Assembly (NCBI RefSeq): GCF_010389155.1
Contig: NC_057765.1
Span: 1,674,001 to 1,738,000, forward strand
Length of the DNA stretch: 64,000 bases
DNA from: Erigeron canadensis
Lineage: Eukaryota > Streptophyta > Magnoliopsida > Asterales > Asteraceae
Reading direction: 5' to 3'
Part shown: positions 10,978 to 21,347 of the stretch, in pieces
Layout: the number at the start of each line of letters is the position of its first letter
Numbering within the stretch: position 1 is the first letter of the stretch
Made by a program: the position numbers and the translations under genes
The notes under the pieces: generated by a model
Database searches by the model: none
Told to the model about the DNA's origin: nothing
What the model saw: only the letters and a program-made list of their open reading frames with translations

Positions 10978-10981
10978 AAAA
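10978..10981 (-). terminator. Pol III terminator of tRNA-Ser
   Basis: A TTTT run on the minus strand lies 5 nt beyond the tRNA 3' end, followed by further T runs. This is the normal stop signal for RNA polymerase III. Confidence 0.75.
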
Positions 10982-10986
10982 GAGAA

Positions 10987-11068
10987 CGACGCCTGAGAGA
11001 TTCGAACTCTCGCGGGGAAACCCCATGTACTTAGCAGGCACACGCCTTAACCACTCGGCCAAAGCGTC
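10987..11068 (-). tRNA. tRNA-Ser (anticodon GCU)
   Basis: The 82-nt sequence folds as a type II tRNA. The acceptor stem pairs GACGCTT with AGGCGTC (one G-T wobble), the discriminator base is G, and the A box TGGCCGAGTGG is intact. The anticodon loop CTGCTAA carries GCT. A long variable arm (ATGGGGTTTCCCCGC region) is typical of serine tRNA, and the B box GAGTTCGAATCTC is intact. It decodes AGC/AGU in cytosolic translation. No intron. It looks functional. Confidence 0.97.
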
Positions 11069-11081
11069 GTTATTTGATTCT

Positions 11082-11700
11082 TCTTGAATACACATATTAT
11101 TTTAACTCATAGCTAAATATTTCTTTTTCCAATATCGTTGCCTGAAAAATGATGCGAGATTGTTCTTCAAAGTTCAAACCACGATTTAAGTTACTTCTTA
11201 ACCTGGATACTTCACTCTATGAAATCCTAGACTTGTCTCTCATTAATGGATAAAAAAATTTAATTATGTATGAACAAGTTGATCTCAATCATGTTGGGAT
11301 TTTGTTAACTTGTGTCCTAACTTGTTACATACAACTTTATAAATTCTCAATATATTATCCATCATAAAGGACATGGCATATAATTTGCATCCATAGAGAT
11401 ATGCTCTTATGCTACATGTTTTTTTTCTTTTTCCTAATAGAGTGGTGATAAATCTATTAAAAAAAAATATTAACCACCTACAATAATACATATATGTTAA
11501 TACATAATGTACAACTATCGATCTGAAATATAAATTATGATAAATGAATGAAAAGTATTATAGATTTATTACTTCTTTTTTTCCGATATGGATGAGATCT
11601 CCTCTTGATAATAACACCATAATATATTACTAGTTAGATTACATATTATGGACTCTTATACAAAGTCAACACTCAATAAAAGCTCTAAGACTCTCTAAGT
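11082..11700. other. Gene-free AT-rich stretch
   Basis: No recognised gene or mobile-element end; open frames are short and low in complexity. Confidence 0.4.
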
Positions 11701-11988
11701 CTGGACGGAGCGCCCTAGGAAGGAAACCGGTACCCATCCGGTACCGGATTGAACACCACGCCGACCCTCCGGTACCGGTAGGGTGGGGAGCAACTTGGGG
11801 ACAATTGTACCAATTGTGGTGCCTTTCTATTTGACCTTTAGGGAAATAGGAAAAAAAAGAAGAAAGAAATCAAGGGACCCACATGCAACGACTACTCCTC
11901 CTCATTCTCTTATCTTCTTTCCTTTCTTTTCTTTTTTCTTTCATTCATTATGTTCTTTTCGTTTTTCAAACAGCAGCAACAACAAAGT

Positions 11989-12019
<31 letters not shown>

Positions 12020-12460
12020 ATCATATATATATATACACATATATTTATCAAACAACAATCATGAATCCTTTCTTCAACAATTCTTTCGAAAACGGCCCAA
12101 CACCCCCAAATATGCAATCAGACTCGAGTTCATCCGATGAGACGGAACGATATATTAATCTCTTTACAATGGCACATTATGCGATTGATCAAGAGGTCCG
12201 CGATATTGCCTCCTCCTCAAGAAAGTATACAAACATAAAGTAAATTAAATAGAAAAGGGTGGGGAGGGGAGGAGAGAGTGGTGAAGCATTTCTAGCATTA
12301 GGCAGCGGGCGGAGAGGAGAAACAAAACCGGGGAGGGGAGGGGTAGCGAGACACTCCCCCACCCTAACCAAAGGTAAGGCTGAAGCTATGAACCGGATAG
12401 AATTTGTCATGATATACCTTAACAAATTTCACGGTAGTATAATATTAACATACCGTTAAG
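11701..12460. other. GC-contrasting block, possible transposon remnant
   Basis: This block stands out from its AT-rich surroundings. It opens with GGACGGAGCGCCC and several GGTACCGG palindromes (11725-11785). It has an (AC)n/(AT)n microsatellite at about 11988-12035, and a G-rich tail (12255-12365) with GGGGAGGGG repeats and CTCCCCCACCC. It encloses the small frame at 12061-12243. It may be a degraded class II element, but I could not pair its ends. Confidence 0.35.
12061..12243 (+). pseudogene. Possible Harbinger/ALP1-like transposase N-terminal remnant
   Basis: A 60-codon ATG frame, rich in Ser and acidic residues early (DSSSSDETER), then YINLFTMAHYAIDQE. Plant Harbinger-derived ALP1-like proteins often begin with an acidic serine-rich leader followed by a helix of this kind before an arginine-rich segment. 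Here the frame ends just where that segment would start. This is a resemblance from memory of the family. No transposase domain is present, so it is at best a fragment. Confidence 0.3.
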
Positions 12461-13145
12461 CTTTTTTGAATTCATATTAACAAACTAGGGGGTTTAAAAG
12501 CCCCGCAGGATTTGAAACTATTGTGTTTATATTTGTTATTTAGAAAGCGATTCATGTACAACATTTATAGTCATACACAATATTATATGCATTATACAGT
12601 TGTACAATATAATTATATAATAAATATATTATTGTGTATGACAAAAAGATGTTACGTTATTTGTCTCCCTTAACAAATAAGTTCATGCTAAAAGTTTGTC
12701 ATACAAATACAAATCAAAATCTCTCAAAAAAAAATGTAAACTAATGAGAATCAAAATGGTTCAATTCTAACATAAACCCCCAAAGAAAAATATTTGGAAA
12801 AAAAAAATCGATAAAAATTGTCATATCAAATACAAATCAAAATCCAAAAAACAAAAGTGTTAAAAAAAAAACCCTACTAGAGTGAACTAATTAAAATTAT
12901 AATGATTCAATTCTAACATGAACCCCCCAAAAAATATATTTGTTAACAAAGTCCAATAAAATAAAATCAATCCAATCTTAACATGGGCTAGTCAAGTCAA
13001 GGCCCAATAAATAGTTCATGAAAAAAAGTTCTAAAAAAAGTTATATGGGTGGGAATCGAACAACTACATCTCCTAGCTCAACCACTCTATCTTAAGTTAT
13101 CTTTGTTTTACATTTTACATAGGTTTTATATATACATAAGATACA
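12461..13145. other. Intergenic DNA with duplicated A-rich blocks and tRNA-like fragment
   Basis: Two related blocks near 12700-12790 and 12815-12930 share CATACAAATACAAATCAAAA-like and GATTCAATTCTAACAT sequences. At about 13045-13095 the minus strand reads like a degraded tRNA head (AGAGTGGTTGAGC ... GTTCGATTCCCAC), probably a SINE remnant. No gene. Confidence 0.45.
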
Positions 13146-13345
13146 AGCATGGTACTCGCGCGTTGCAACACATATTATTAACAGAGTGCAAATGAAAGAA
13201 AGAGGGATTGATATTGAGAGAGACTTGCGTGTGTGTGAATAATTACAAGTGAAAGAGGGAAAGTTTTTTTTGTGAATGGTAGTTTAGACATTTCCCCAAG
13301 TAACTTTTAACATGGAAGACTATTTTTTTTATTATGTCGTATAGA
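13146..13345 (-). mobile_element. Short non-autonomous Helitron, 3' end altered
   Basis: The 5' end on the minus strand is TCTATACGACATAAT after A. The 3' end reads CGCGCGAGTACCATGCTTG, with CTTG in place of CTAG. The body is close to the 8871-9041 element (shared AGTGCAAATGAAAGAAAG and GATATTGAGAGAGA). Confidence 0.6.
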
Positions 13346-13679
13346 TATAGATTACAGACACCAAAAGACAAAATCAACAATGTTCACATTCATTACCTTT
13401 ATTAAAGAGAGTAATCTGTCATGATATACCTTAACAAAGTTAAGTTGCTGGTTGGCCTGATACCTTACTAAAATAGACGATGTTTGTGACTATTTTGCTT
13501 ACATAGTTACATTATATATCTTTTCGCTTTCGTGGACTACTACCTCATCTAAAAAAACATGTCTACCAACGGGGCAATAGCCAAAGAGGTAAGAAAGTCT
13601 CAACGGTCAATTTGGATTTGAGAAGACTCAGATTCCAGACTAATTGACTTAAAATATATTCGGTCAACATATGTAAAAA

Positions 13680-13950
13680 ATTAAAATTAAAACCATTTAC
13701 GAGTAATTGATTTAAATTAAGCTAACAACTTTTTTGTTTATCGTAAAATTGAATATTTACTCGTATCTTTTTTTTAAAAAGTTAATTAATTTCTTTTTTT
13801 GTATTGCCATTTTGTAAAAAAAAACTCAAAATTAACCTAAAAACTCCAATTACACCTCTCCGGGTAAAAAGAACGCGGGTTTTAGGAGCGTCTGTTAACC
13901 GCGGTTTCAAAAACCTTCCTAAAAACCTATATATATATTTGCCGTTTCCC
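13680..13950 (+). promoter_or_regulatory. Agenet gene promoter region
   Basis: It contains AGAACGCGGGTTTTAGGAGC and a TATA-like CCTATATATATATTT at about 13926, with pyrimidine-rich leader sequence after it. Decayed copies of this block occur at about 32860-32980 and 33190-33420, so it belongs to the segmentally duplicated unit. The region 13346-13680 before it shows nothing recognisable. Confidence 0.55.
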
Positions 13951-14061
13951 TCAATTCGCATTCTTGCCTTATGTTATTTTCTCTCAAAAACGATACGAAT
14001 TTTAACCCCACAAACATATAAATATAATATACATACATTACTACGTTAATCTCATCATTAT

Positions 14062-14084
14062 CAGCAGCAGCAGCAGCAGCAGCA
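14062..14084. repeat. CAG microsatellite in Agenet 5' leader
   Basis: About eight CAG triplets lie just upstream of the leader-intron donor. It is non-coding in the model given here and likely length-variable. Confidence 0.8.
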
Positions 14085-14095
14085 GAAACCAAAAG

Positions 14096-14479
14096 GTATT
14101 ATCTTTTTTATAAAATCTGTCTATCTTTTGTTGTTTCATACGAATTCTGTTGTTTGGATCAACATATATGTATATATTATATAATGTATGCATAAATCTT
14201 GAATCTTGATTACTATTTTCTTTTCTTGTTCTGTTTTCTATATTCTGATTCTTATATATTAAATCTTTCTTTAATTAGTATATATATATATATATATTGT
14301 GGGCCATAAATCTTTTTTTGTTTGATTGAGTTTAATCTTTCTTCCGACATTCAAACAATGTCTTGTTTTTGTTGATGTTATCTTTTTCTTTCATATTGTC
14401 AGATTTATAAAAATATGTATATGTTCTGTTTTCTATATTCCGATTCTTGAATCTTGGACTAATTAGTTTTTGCTAACAG
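14096..14479 (+). other. Intron in the 5' untranslated leader of the Agenet gene
   Basis: Donor AAAAG|GTATT follows the CAG run and acceptor TGCTAACAG precedes ATTTATAAAG, 47 nt before the start codon. The sequence between is T-rich, as plant introns are. Splicing is inferred from the signals. Confidence 0.6.
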
Positions 14480-14526
14480 ATTTATAAAGAATTACGATTT
14501 TTGGACAAAAGGGAAATTTGAAGGTG

Positions 14527-15459
14527 ATGATGGAGTTTAAGACAGGAAGTATAGTTGAAGTGTTTGTTAGCCAATCGTGGCGTTGTGCCCGTGTGCTTTC
14601 TCGCAATGGGCTTGATTGCAAAGTAAGTTATGACGTTTATCCTGGTTTCACTGACCAGGCAGACGTTGAAAGCATATCGGTTGAATATCTTAGACCGTGC
14701 CCTCCTTTTTTAGAAGTTTCGAAATCTTGGATTGTTGGTGATGCTGTGGAGGTGTTTCACAATCTGTCATGGAACTTGGCTACTGTTTTGAAAGACTGCG
14801 GTTGTGATCAGTTTTCAGTCAGATTGGTTGGATCTTTGGAAGAGTTGGATGTATCCGGATCAGAAATACGTCGAAGCCAGAAGTATGAGGATGGTAAATG
14901 GGTAGAGGTTGATGTCACCATTCCTAGAATTTTCAAAGCGGCAGGTTGTACAAAGATGCTTCTTAAGGATGAGCAAGATTCGGGTTTGGAAGCTAAGCAA
15001 GGGAATACTAAAGCCCTGAAACGAGCATTGTCTTTTTGTGATTCTGAAGACGGGGGGCGTCCACAGAAATTCAGATGGGTTGAGAAAGAGGGAAAGCGTC
15101 TGCGATTGCTGGAAACATCAGCTGAAAAGGAGATTAATGACACACATAGTGTGGTGAGCTCTAGTGGGAGTTGTAGCAGTAATGGCTATAACCCAGATGA
15201 GGTTTGTAGTGGATCAGGCCCTGTTGAAGATTATGAAAGTGATGTAGAGTTTTTTAGTCAATTAGAAGATAGAATTCATGACCTGGAGTTAAAAAGATAT
15301 TGTAGCGAGATGGAGGCATTATATGAATCAGGAACTTTAACATGGGAAGAAGATGGCAGGATAACAAGCCTTCGTCAGAAGTACAAAGTATCAGAAAACG
15401 AGCATTTCTCTATTCTGAAATGCTTGATTTATTCATCTGATAACTCTATTGATAGATGA
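14527..15459 (+). CDS. Agenet (Tudor-like)/ENT domain protein
   Basis: Complete single-exon 310-residue frame. The upstream in-frame codon at 14518 is TTG, so the ATG at 14527 (or the next codon) is the start. Residues about 4-57 and 68-118 form two Agenet modules: GSIVEVF...WRCARVL...VSYD and GDAVEVFHNLSWNLATVL...FSVRLVG. These are plant Tudor-like folds that usually bind chromatin or RNA. The C-terminal part from about 253 (LELKRYCSEMEALYESG, then LTWEEDGRITSLRQKY) resembles the ENT domain of EMSY-type proteins. The middle is basic and serine-rich. A nuclear chromatin-reader role is inferred from the family. Broken copies of the 3' part lie at 18530-19170 and 27525-27860. The true neighbours are the 60-codon ORF array and, on its far side, the ankyrin-AAA gene in convergent orientation. 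Confidence 0.9.
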   Translation: MMEFKTGSIVEVFVSQSWRCARVLSRNGLDCKVSYDVYPGFTDQADVESISVEYLRPCPPFLEVSKSWIVGDAVEVFHNLSWNLATVLKDCGCDQFSVRLVGSLEELDVSGSEIRRSQKYEDGKWVEVDVTIPRIFKAAGCTKMLLKDEQDSGLEAKQGNTKALKRALSFCDSEDGGRPQKFRWVEKEGKRLRLLETSAEKEINDTHSVVSSSGSCSSNGYNPDEVCSGSGPVEDYESDVEFFSQLEDRIHDLELKRYCSEMEALYESGTLTWEEDGRITSLRQKYKVSENEHFSILKCLIYSSDNSIDR

Positions 15460-17010
15460 TTAAAAATCTGGGAATATTCAATTATATGTTAATTCTTTTG
15501 CATAGATGTAAAAAGCATTAATTTTTTTGTACAATAGGCTTCTATTGTTATCAAGATCAGCATATGTATGTATTAGATAGACAGAGCATTTTATGATTAT
15601 CACTTAGCACTGAAGTTTAATGAAATCATATTATAGTTTCAGTTTGTCTGGTTCTTGGACTTGTTTATTCATATTTTGGTTCTAAATATTTTATCTGGCA
15701 TTACTGCTTGGCAAGAAGTACAGAGTAGGGCTGCTCATCTTATGGAACACAAGTAGTGATGGTTCAAAATTCTTCGGCCCAAAATAAGAATACTTGACCT
15801 GCGCATTTTTGCTTTATTTTGACCCAATGATCCGAGCAACAGATTTGGGTCATTATGAACCAACTCATTATAGTTGATGTAATGCCTTGTGCACATATAA
15901 AGTTAAAAAAATGTAGTAACTTTACTTGATCTCTTGTAATATGAAGAAGGAAGTTTAAGTGTAGAAAAATGAATCTTTTGTTTGAACTTGTTTATATTGT
16001 CTGGATATAATCAGTATCTGAAGGCATCATATATGATCATTACCTTTGATTTTTAGTTCTAAATCAAGTTCAGTTCTATCTGGCATTGTAGGTGGAAAAA
16101 GGGTCTCCTCGGGTCGGGTCATGTTAACGGTCAATACGAGTTATTTCCAAATGTAAATGGGTCAAACTGCTCCGGATTAGAAAGGGCCTGGTTTCCCTGC
16201 ATCTTTTTTGCTTCTTTTTGGCCGACCAGTTATGGGTCAAAATAACCCGACTCTTTTTGACCTGTACCCAACCTAGTTTATGTGATGGCCTTTGCCATAT
16301 TTGATAACTATGATGGTATGACCTGTTTTATGTATACAGCTTTAACGTTGCATATTGTCCCCCCTGCAATCATTCGTGATGTTTCTTGGCCAGCCATATC
16401 CCTAAACAGTACGATAGAAATATCAGTATTACCTTAGTTAACCAGCTATTGTAAATTACAAAGGTAGTGCAGTGGTAAGGAACCTGATTTTTAAGGGTGC
16501 AAATACCTAGAAGTCCCAAATTTAATATCTTAGAGCAAAAATATATGCCCATTGTGGCCACAGATGTCCCAAATTTGAATTCTGGGAGCAAGTCGTAGTT
16601 TTGTGATTAGCCGACTAGCAAAGCAGGTCAGAAACCTAGGTTAACTAAAACAAGAAAAAAAAAAGCAGCTATTATGAAGAATCAGTTTCTATTGTTTTTA
16701 TTACTCCATCTTGCTTAACTGCTAGTATGTCATGTGTCTCTAAAATACCAAATGTAAAACCTTTCATCATTTTATAAACCGAAATTAGATACACACTAGC
16801 TATAAAAACTGGAATCAAGTATATCAATACACAAACATATATATACCTGTGACATATTTTATAAGCAAGAATATAATCAAATGGCACACCCATACATATG
16901 ACATATTCTATAAGCTGAAATACAATCTAATGACTCAAAAATACATATGACATACTTTATAACAAAAAACACAATCTAATGACACACACATACATATCAA
17001 CAGAACCATT
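15460..17010. other. Agenet 3' flank; template of duplicated blocks
   Basis: No gene. The 3' UTR-like part (GATGTAAAAAGCATTA at about 15507) recurs at about 18961. A block with GGGTCGGGTCATGTTAAC (about 16110-16280) recurs at 27880-27960. A block with CCCCTGCAATCA (about 16310-16390) recurs at 24410-24480 and 28240-28325. A tRNA-like stretch near 16455-16600 (AAGGTAGTGCAGTGGTAAGG) recurs near 24525-24620 and may be an ancient SINE. Confidence 0.6.
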
Positions 17011-17193
17011 TTATTGTGGATTTATCTTATTCTTATTCTTGTAATCACTGGCAACTTTTGTGACGCCCTTTACTACACACTTGGCCATCATGGTAGAAAC
17101 ATGTGTCTTGCTTGCAGGTATAACTGTTGCCTTTTTCGATTTTGATGAACCTACATTTGTAGTGTGGTTCATCTGCTGACTGTTGTCTGCCAT
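17011..17193 (-). CDS. 60-residue repeated ORF, copy A (unknown function)
   Basis: ATG frame of 60 codons starting MADNSQQMNHTTNVGSSKSK and ending SDYKNKNKINPQ. Not a family I recognise. It is hydrophilic and basic, with no signal peptide or membrane segment. A Ser/Lys-rich patch lies at residues 16-21 and a Lys/Asn-rich tail at 51-58. A TATA-like run at 17283-17290 stands 90 nt upstream of the ATG. The AATAAA hexamer overlaps the stop codon. Against copy B I counted 10 replaced residues and 5 silent codon changes, which is near the neutral ratio. It may be a real small gene or an open relic of young duplications. Confidence 0.45.
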   Translation of the reverse strand: MADNSQQMNHTTNVGSSKSKKATVIPASKTHVSTMMAKCVVKGVTKVASDYKNKNKINPQ

Positions 17194-17597
17194 TGATCTA
17201 TCCTCTAAAAATTGTATTAGTATTGTGTGGATGTATGTAACTACAAAATATTTTTAATATCAAAGAGGGACATAACAATGTGTATATATACAACTAGTGA
17301 GTTGCTCACATCTCTATAGTTTTATGTGTATATAGCATTTGGCTAAAAATTCTAGGAACTTATGCTTAAACTTCATATGTATTTGAGGGTGACATGTTAA
17401 GGGGTGTGTATTCTTATATGGTTAAGTTTCACACATCTTAGAGTTTCATTTGTATGTAGCATTTGGCTAACAATATCCTGGAACCTATGCTTAACTTTCA
17501 TGGTATGTTGGATGGAGGTGTGTGTATTCTTAATTATATGGTCGACTTTCTATTAGTTTTATTTGTATATTGTATATATATGTAGATTGTCTAACAA
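17194..17597 (-). promoter_or_regulatory. Upstream region of ORF copy A with TATA and tandem blocks
   Basis: After the TATA-like run, degenerate blocks of roughly 110-125 bp repeat the theme AGCATTTGGCTAACAAT...GGAACTTATGCTTAA...GTGTGTATTCTTATATGG. The same arrangement lies upstream of copies B to E. The MULE at 17598 interrupts the distal part. Confidence 0.5.
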
Positions 17598-18136
17598 GGG
17601 AAAAGTTAAATTAGAGACTCCTTATTTTAGGGACTATTAGGAACTCCTTCTACCTCCTTCTCCGGCCACCACCACCATCATCTTTGACCACCACCACCAC
17701 CATGATCATCTCCGACCACTACCATGATCCTCCGGCAACGGCGACCATCTCCGGTGAGACTTACACATGTGTAAGTAACTTACACATGTTTTAAGTACAA
17801 TTTTTTTTAGGTAGATCACCCATCACCGGTCACCCCTATGACCTATCACCCTCTATGACCTATCACACTATGACCTATCACCCTCAATGACCTATCACCC
17901 CCACCAGCTTTGGTTTATGAATATCCTTAAGGGCGAAGCCCGCTCCGAATCATAATTTTTATTCAAGTTACACATGTTTAAGTTGTACTTACACATGTGT
18001 AAGTCTCGCCGGAGATGTTACCAGAGATGAATATGGCCGGAGATGATTAGTGGTGATTAGATCTGATGAAAATGAACGTTCTAGATCGAGTCCCTAACAG
18101 TCCCTAAAATAAGGAGTTCCTAATCTAAGCCACCCC
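17598..18136. mobile_element. MULE-type TIR element, 539 bp
   Basis: Ends GGGAAAAGTTAAATTAG and (reverse) GGGGTGGCTTAGATTAG start an imperfect TIR that continues through ACTCCTTATTTTAGGGACT. The flanking direct repeat TGTCTAACAA occurs at 17588-17597 and 18137-18146 (9-10 bp, the Mutator size). The paralogous unit at about 20512 has CATGTCTAACAATATCC uninterrupted, a natural empty site. The interior holds Pro/Thr-codon-like CCACCACC runs, nested ACTTACACATGTGTAAGT palindromes and a small ATGACCTATCACCCTC minisatellite. No transposase. Confidence 0.88.
17822..17905. repeat. Minisatellite, about 16-17 bp unit
   Basis: Four to five degenerate copies of ATGACCTATCACCCTC inside the MULE. A related array with the same unit lies at about 31590-31675 inside a different TIR element. 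Confidence 0.75.
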
Positions 18137-18529
18137 TGTCTAACAATATCCTAGAACTTATTCTTAACTTTCATGGGTATTTGTGGGTATAAAGGTGAAT
18201 GTAAAGTTTTGACCCATTTACCTACAAACGGGTCAATTTGGGTTATTTTTATTGCTGATAGGCCACAATGCTAAACGCGTAATTAACTCAAAGAATAGCT
18301 CAAAAGAACGGGTTAAATGGGTCGAAAGCTTTTTTTTTTTTATAATTGCTCCCAAAGCCAAATCATTTGGGTTAAACTGCATTGGCTTAAAAAGAGCGTG
18401 GTTGACCTGCATCTTTCCTGCTTCCTTTTGGCCCAACAATATGGGTCAACATAACCCATCTCTTTTTGACTTGTACCCTACCTAGTTTAACCAGACGCCC
18501 ATTGGCAGAAAACTTGGGTCTTTAAGGGT

Positions 18530-19170
18530 GAAAGTTCAGAGGGGTTGAGAAAGAGGGCAGGCGTCTGCGGTTGCTGGATACATCACCTGAAAAGGAGGAT
18601 GTTGTTGCTAATAGGAAGAAAAATGTAGATGGAATCTTTCGTTCATCTTGTCCTTACATCCAAAAATGTAGGTTTCTAGTGGACTTGGCTCTTTTGAAGA
18701 TTTTGATAGTGATGCAGAGTTTGTTTGCTAATTAGAAGATAGAATTCATGAGACTAAAGTTAAAAGCATATATCGTGGCGCTATGGAGGATATATGAATC
18801 AGGAAGCTTAACACGGGAAGAAGATGCCAGGATCGATAACAAGCCTCCGTATGTCACTCAACATACCAGAAGACGAGCATTTGATTATTCTGAAAAGCTT
18901 GATCTATGCATCTGGTCACCATTGGTAGATGGAAATCTGGAAATATTCAATTTCGTGTAGGATGTAAAAAGCATTACTTTTTTTTTTTTGTATATTTGGC
19001 CTCTATTGTTATCAAGATTAGCTTACGTCTTAGATAGACGGCGTTTTATGGTTACACCAGAGCTTTTATGTTTATTTTTTTCTGCATATCATGCTTACCA
19101 TAAGGCACATCTTTTGTATTGTTCATATTTTGGATGTAAGGACAGGGTGGGGTTGCTCATCTTATGGAAC
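18530..19170 (+). pseudogene. Broken Agenet/ENT gene 3' fragment
   Basis: It aligns with 15060-15740 of the intact gene, from GGTTGAGAAAGAGGG through the ENT region to the 3' UTR. The glutamine codon before LEDRIH is replaced by TAA at 18729-18731. An insertion shortly after shifts the frame, and part of the serine-rich segment is lost. The upstream Agenet half is missing. Clearly non-functional. Confidence 0.85.
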
Positions 19171-19224
19171 ACGAGTAGTGATGGTTGAAACTGCTTCGGT
19201 TCAAAACAAGACTGCTTGACCATC

Positions 19225-19315
19225 AGACTTTTGCTCTGTAAATCTTGGAATGTGATTATCAAATCTTTAATTCTCACAAGCTTTAAAAAACAAGGGATGC
19301 ACCAAACTTCCATAC
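19225..19315 (-). pseudogene. Ankyrin-AAA exon 7 fragment
   Basis: It matches the antisense of the intact exon 7 end: GTAAATCTTGGAATGTGATT here against GTAAATCTTCTAATGTGATT at about 34903. It then jumps to AATTCTCACAAGC and CACCAAACTTCCA with a deletion between. It is followed by an Agenet-derived piece at 19380-19440, a junction also present at 27440-27590. Confidence 0.7.
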
Positions 19316-19835
19316 AACCATTGCGTCATGTGCGTATATAAAGTTAAAAATAGGAAAATCTTATTGAAATCTGCTGTTCTTCTTGTACTTTAGCTTTGGA
19401 AATTAAGGACACACAGTGTCATCAATTCTAGTGGGCTGGGATGCACCAAATTAAATACCCCTTGTGACCATGAAGGTCCCAAATTTGAATTCTAGGAGCA
19501 AGTGGTCGTGCTCCGATTCAGAGAAGAAGAAAAAAAAAAGCTTTTGTGAAGAACTAGTTCTCTATTGTTTTTATTAGTCCATCTTGCTTAACTGATTGTA
19601 TATCATGTGTTTCTAAACATCAAATGTTAACCATTTCATAAACAGAAATTAAAAATACACAATAACTATAAAAATGAAAGATTCGACTACATCAATACAC
19701 AACACAAACATATACAGTATTTACCCGGCCATTACATATTTTATAAGCAAAAATACCATCTAATGACACACACATACATATGACATATTTTACAACAAAG
19801 AACACAACATATGTAATACATCTACAGAACCATTT

Positions 19836-20018
19836 TTATTGAGGATTTATCTTATTCTTATTCTTGATATCTTTAGCAACTTTTGTGATGCCCTTTACTA
19901 CATACTTGGCCATCATGGTAGAAACATGCGTCTTGCTTGCAGGCATAACTGTTGCATTTTTCGATTTTGATGAACCTGCGCTTGCAGTGTGATTCATCTG
20001 TTGACCGTTGTCTGCCAT
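19836..20018 (-). CDS. 60-residue repeated ORF, copy B (unknown function)
   Basis: Same 60-codon frame with no indels relative to copy A. It begins MADNGQQMNHTASAGSSKSK and ends KDIKNKNKINPQ. Tyr replaces the Cys found near residue 39 in copies A, C and D. TATA-like run at 20123-20130, 105 nt upstream of the ATG; AATAAA overlaps the stop. The upstream leader, which stays in frame in D and E, is out of frame here, so the MADN methionine is the common start. No domain recognised. Confidence 0.45.
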   Translation of the reverse strand: MADNGQQMNHTASAGSSKSKNATVMPASKTHVSTMMAKYVVKGITKVAKDIKNKNKINPQ

Positions 20019-20580
20019 TGATCTTACCGTTTTTCAGCAATTCTCTAGAAGTTATATTACTTTTGTGTGGATGTATATAACTACTAAATATATTGAATAT
20101 CAAAGAGGGACATAACAATGTGTATATATACTAGTGAGTTGCACACATCTCTCTATAGTTTTATTTGTCTATAGCATTTGGCTAACAATTCTAGGAACTT
20201 ATGCGTAAACTTCATTTGTATTTGGGGGTGCCATATTAAGGGGTGTGTATTCTTATATGGTCAAGTTTCACACATTTCACACATTTATTTGTATATGTTT
20301 AAATTTTATATGTATTTGGAGGTGCCATATTAAGGGGTGTGTATTCTTATATGTTTAAGTTTCACACATTTCATTGTTTTATTTGTATGTAGCATTTGGC
20401 TAACAATATCCTGGAACTTATGATTAACTTTCATTGGTATGTTGGATGGATGTGTGTGTATTCTTAATTATATGGTCGACTTTCTATTAGTTTTATTTGT
20501 ATATATGTAGCATGTCTAACAATATCCTAGAACTTATTCTTAATTTTCATGGGTATTTGTGGGTGAATATAAATGTGAAT
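20019..20580 (-). promoter_or_regulatory. Upstream region of ORF copy B, tandem blocks
   Basis: TATA-like run, then four to five degenerate blocks carrying TTATATGGTCAAGTTTCACA, AGCATTTGGCTAACAATATC and TATATGGTCGACTTTCTATT. It is the longest version of the tandem array and holds the uninterrupted MULE target TGTCTAACAA. Confidence 0.5.
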
Positions 20581-20835
20581 GTAAAGTTTTGACCCATTTA
20601 CCTACAAACGGGTCAATTTGGGTTTTTTTTTTTTTTTTTATCGATAATAGGCCACAATGCTAAACGTGTAAAACTCAAAGAATAGCTCAAAAGAATGGGT
20701 AAAATGGGTCGAAAGCTGCTCTCAAAGGGACACATTAAATAAGCAAGAGAATCTAAATATAACTTAATCGAAGACTCAAGTTATATATTAAATGATAAAA
20801 CATAACCTTCTTAATCACACATGATATAGTAATCA

Positions 20836-21190
20836 CTAGATTTTAGACCCGTATAAATATACGGGTGTATATAAAGATTTTACAGTTAAATAAAACTTAT
20901 AAATTTATGACAAAAGTCGTAAAATAAATATATGAATCAAGATATGTTTGGTTTGTAAAGATCCATTTAGAAATATATTTAGATAAACATGAAGATTACT
21001 TTATTAGATATGTATTAGCTATTAGTATTGATTTATTAAACTAAAAGTATTGGTTAAAAAGTATAAATTAGTGGACCAAAAATTGTAAATTAAGTCAAAA
21101 CTGAACGCAAAAGCCAATTTGAGGAAATCAAAATTTGTGATTGGTCGATAATTTATTAAAGCAAACTATCTTTTAGTCTATATAAACAGA
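20836..21190 (-). mobile_element. Non-autonomous Helitron, 355 bp
   Basis: On the minus strand it begins TCTGTTTATATAGACTAAAA after A. It ends with the hairpin ACCCGTATA-TT-TATACGGGT, then CTAAAAT, then CTAG before T. Hairpin plus CTAG plus A/T insertion site is the full Helitron signature. No coding capacity. Confidence 0.88.
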
Positions 21191-21347
21191 TAAAAATAAA
21201 GATTTAGATTTATAATAATTATAAATTAAGTATTTAATGAGGCCAAAATTTGTAATATGAAATACAAAAGGTGTAAATTAGTGAGACATTTTATACAAAT
21301 ATAAATACAAAAATATTTAGATAAAGATTATTAGAATTTTTAAATTA

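Noticed and set aside
10837..11043. 68-codon minus-strand ORF
   Set aside because: It overlaps the tRNA-Ser gene and is a shadow of it.
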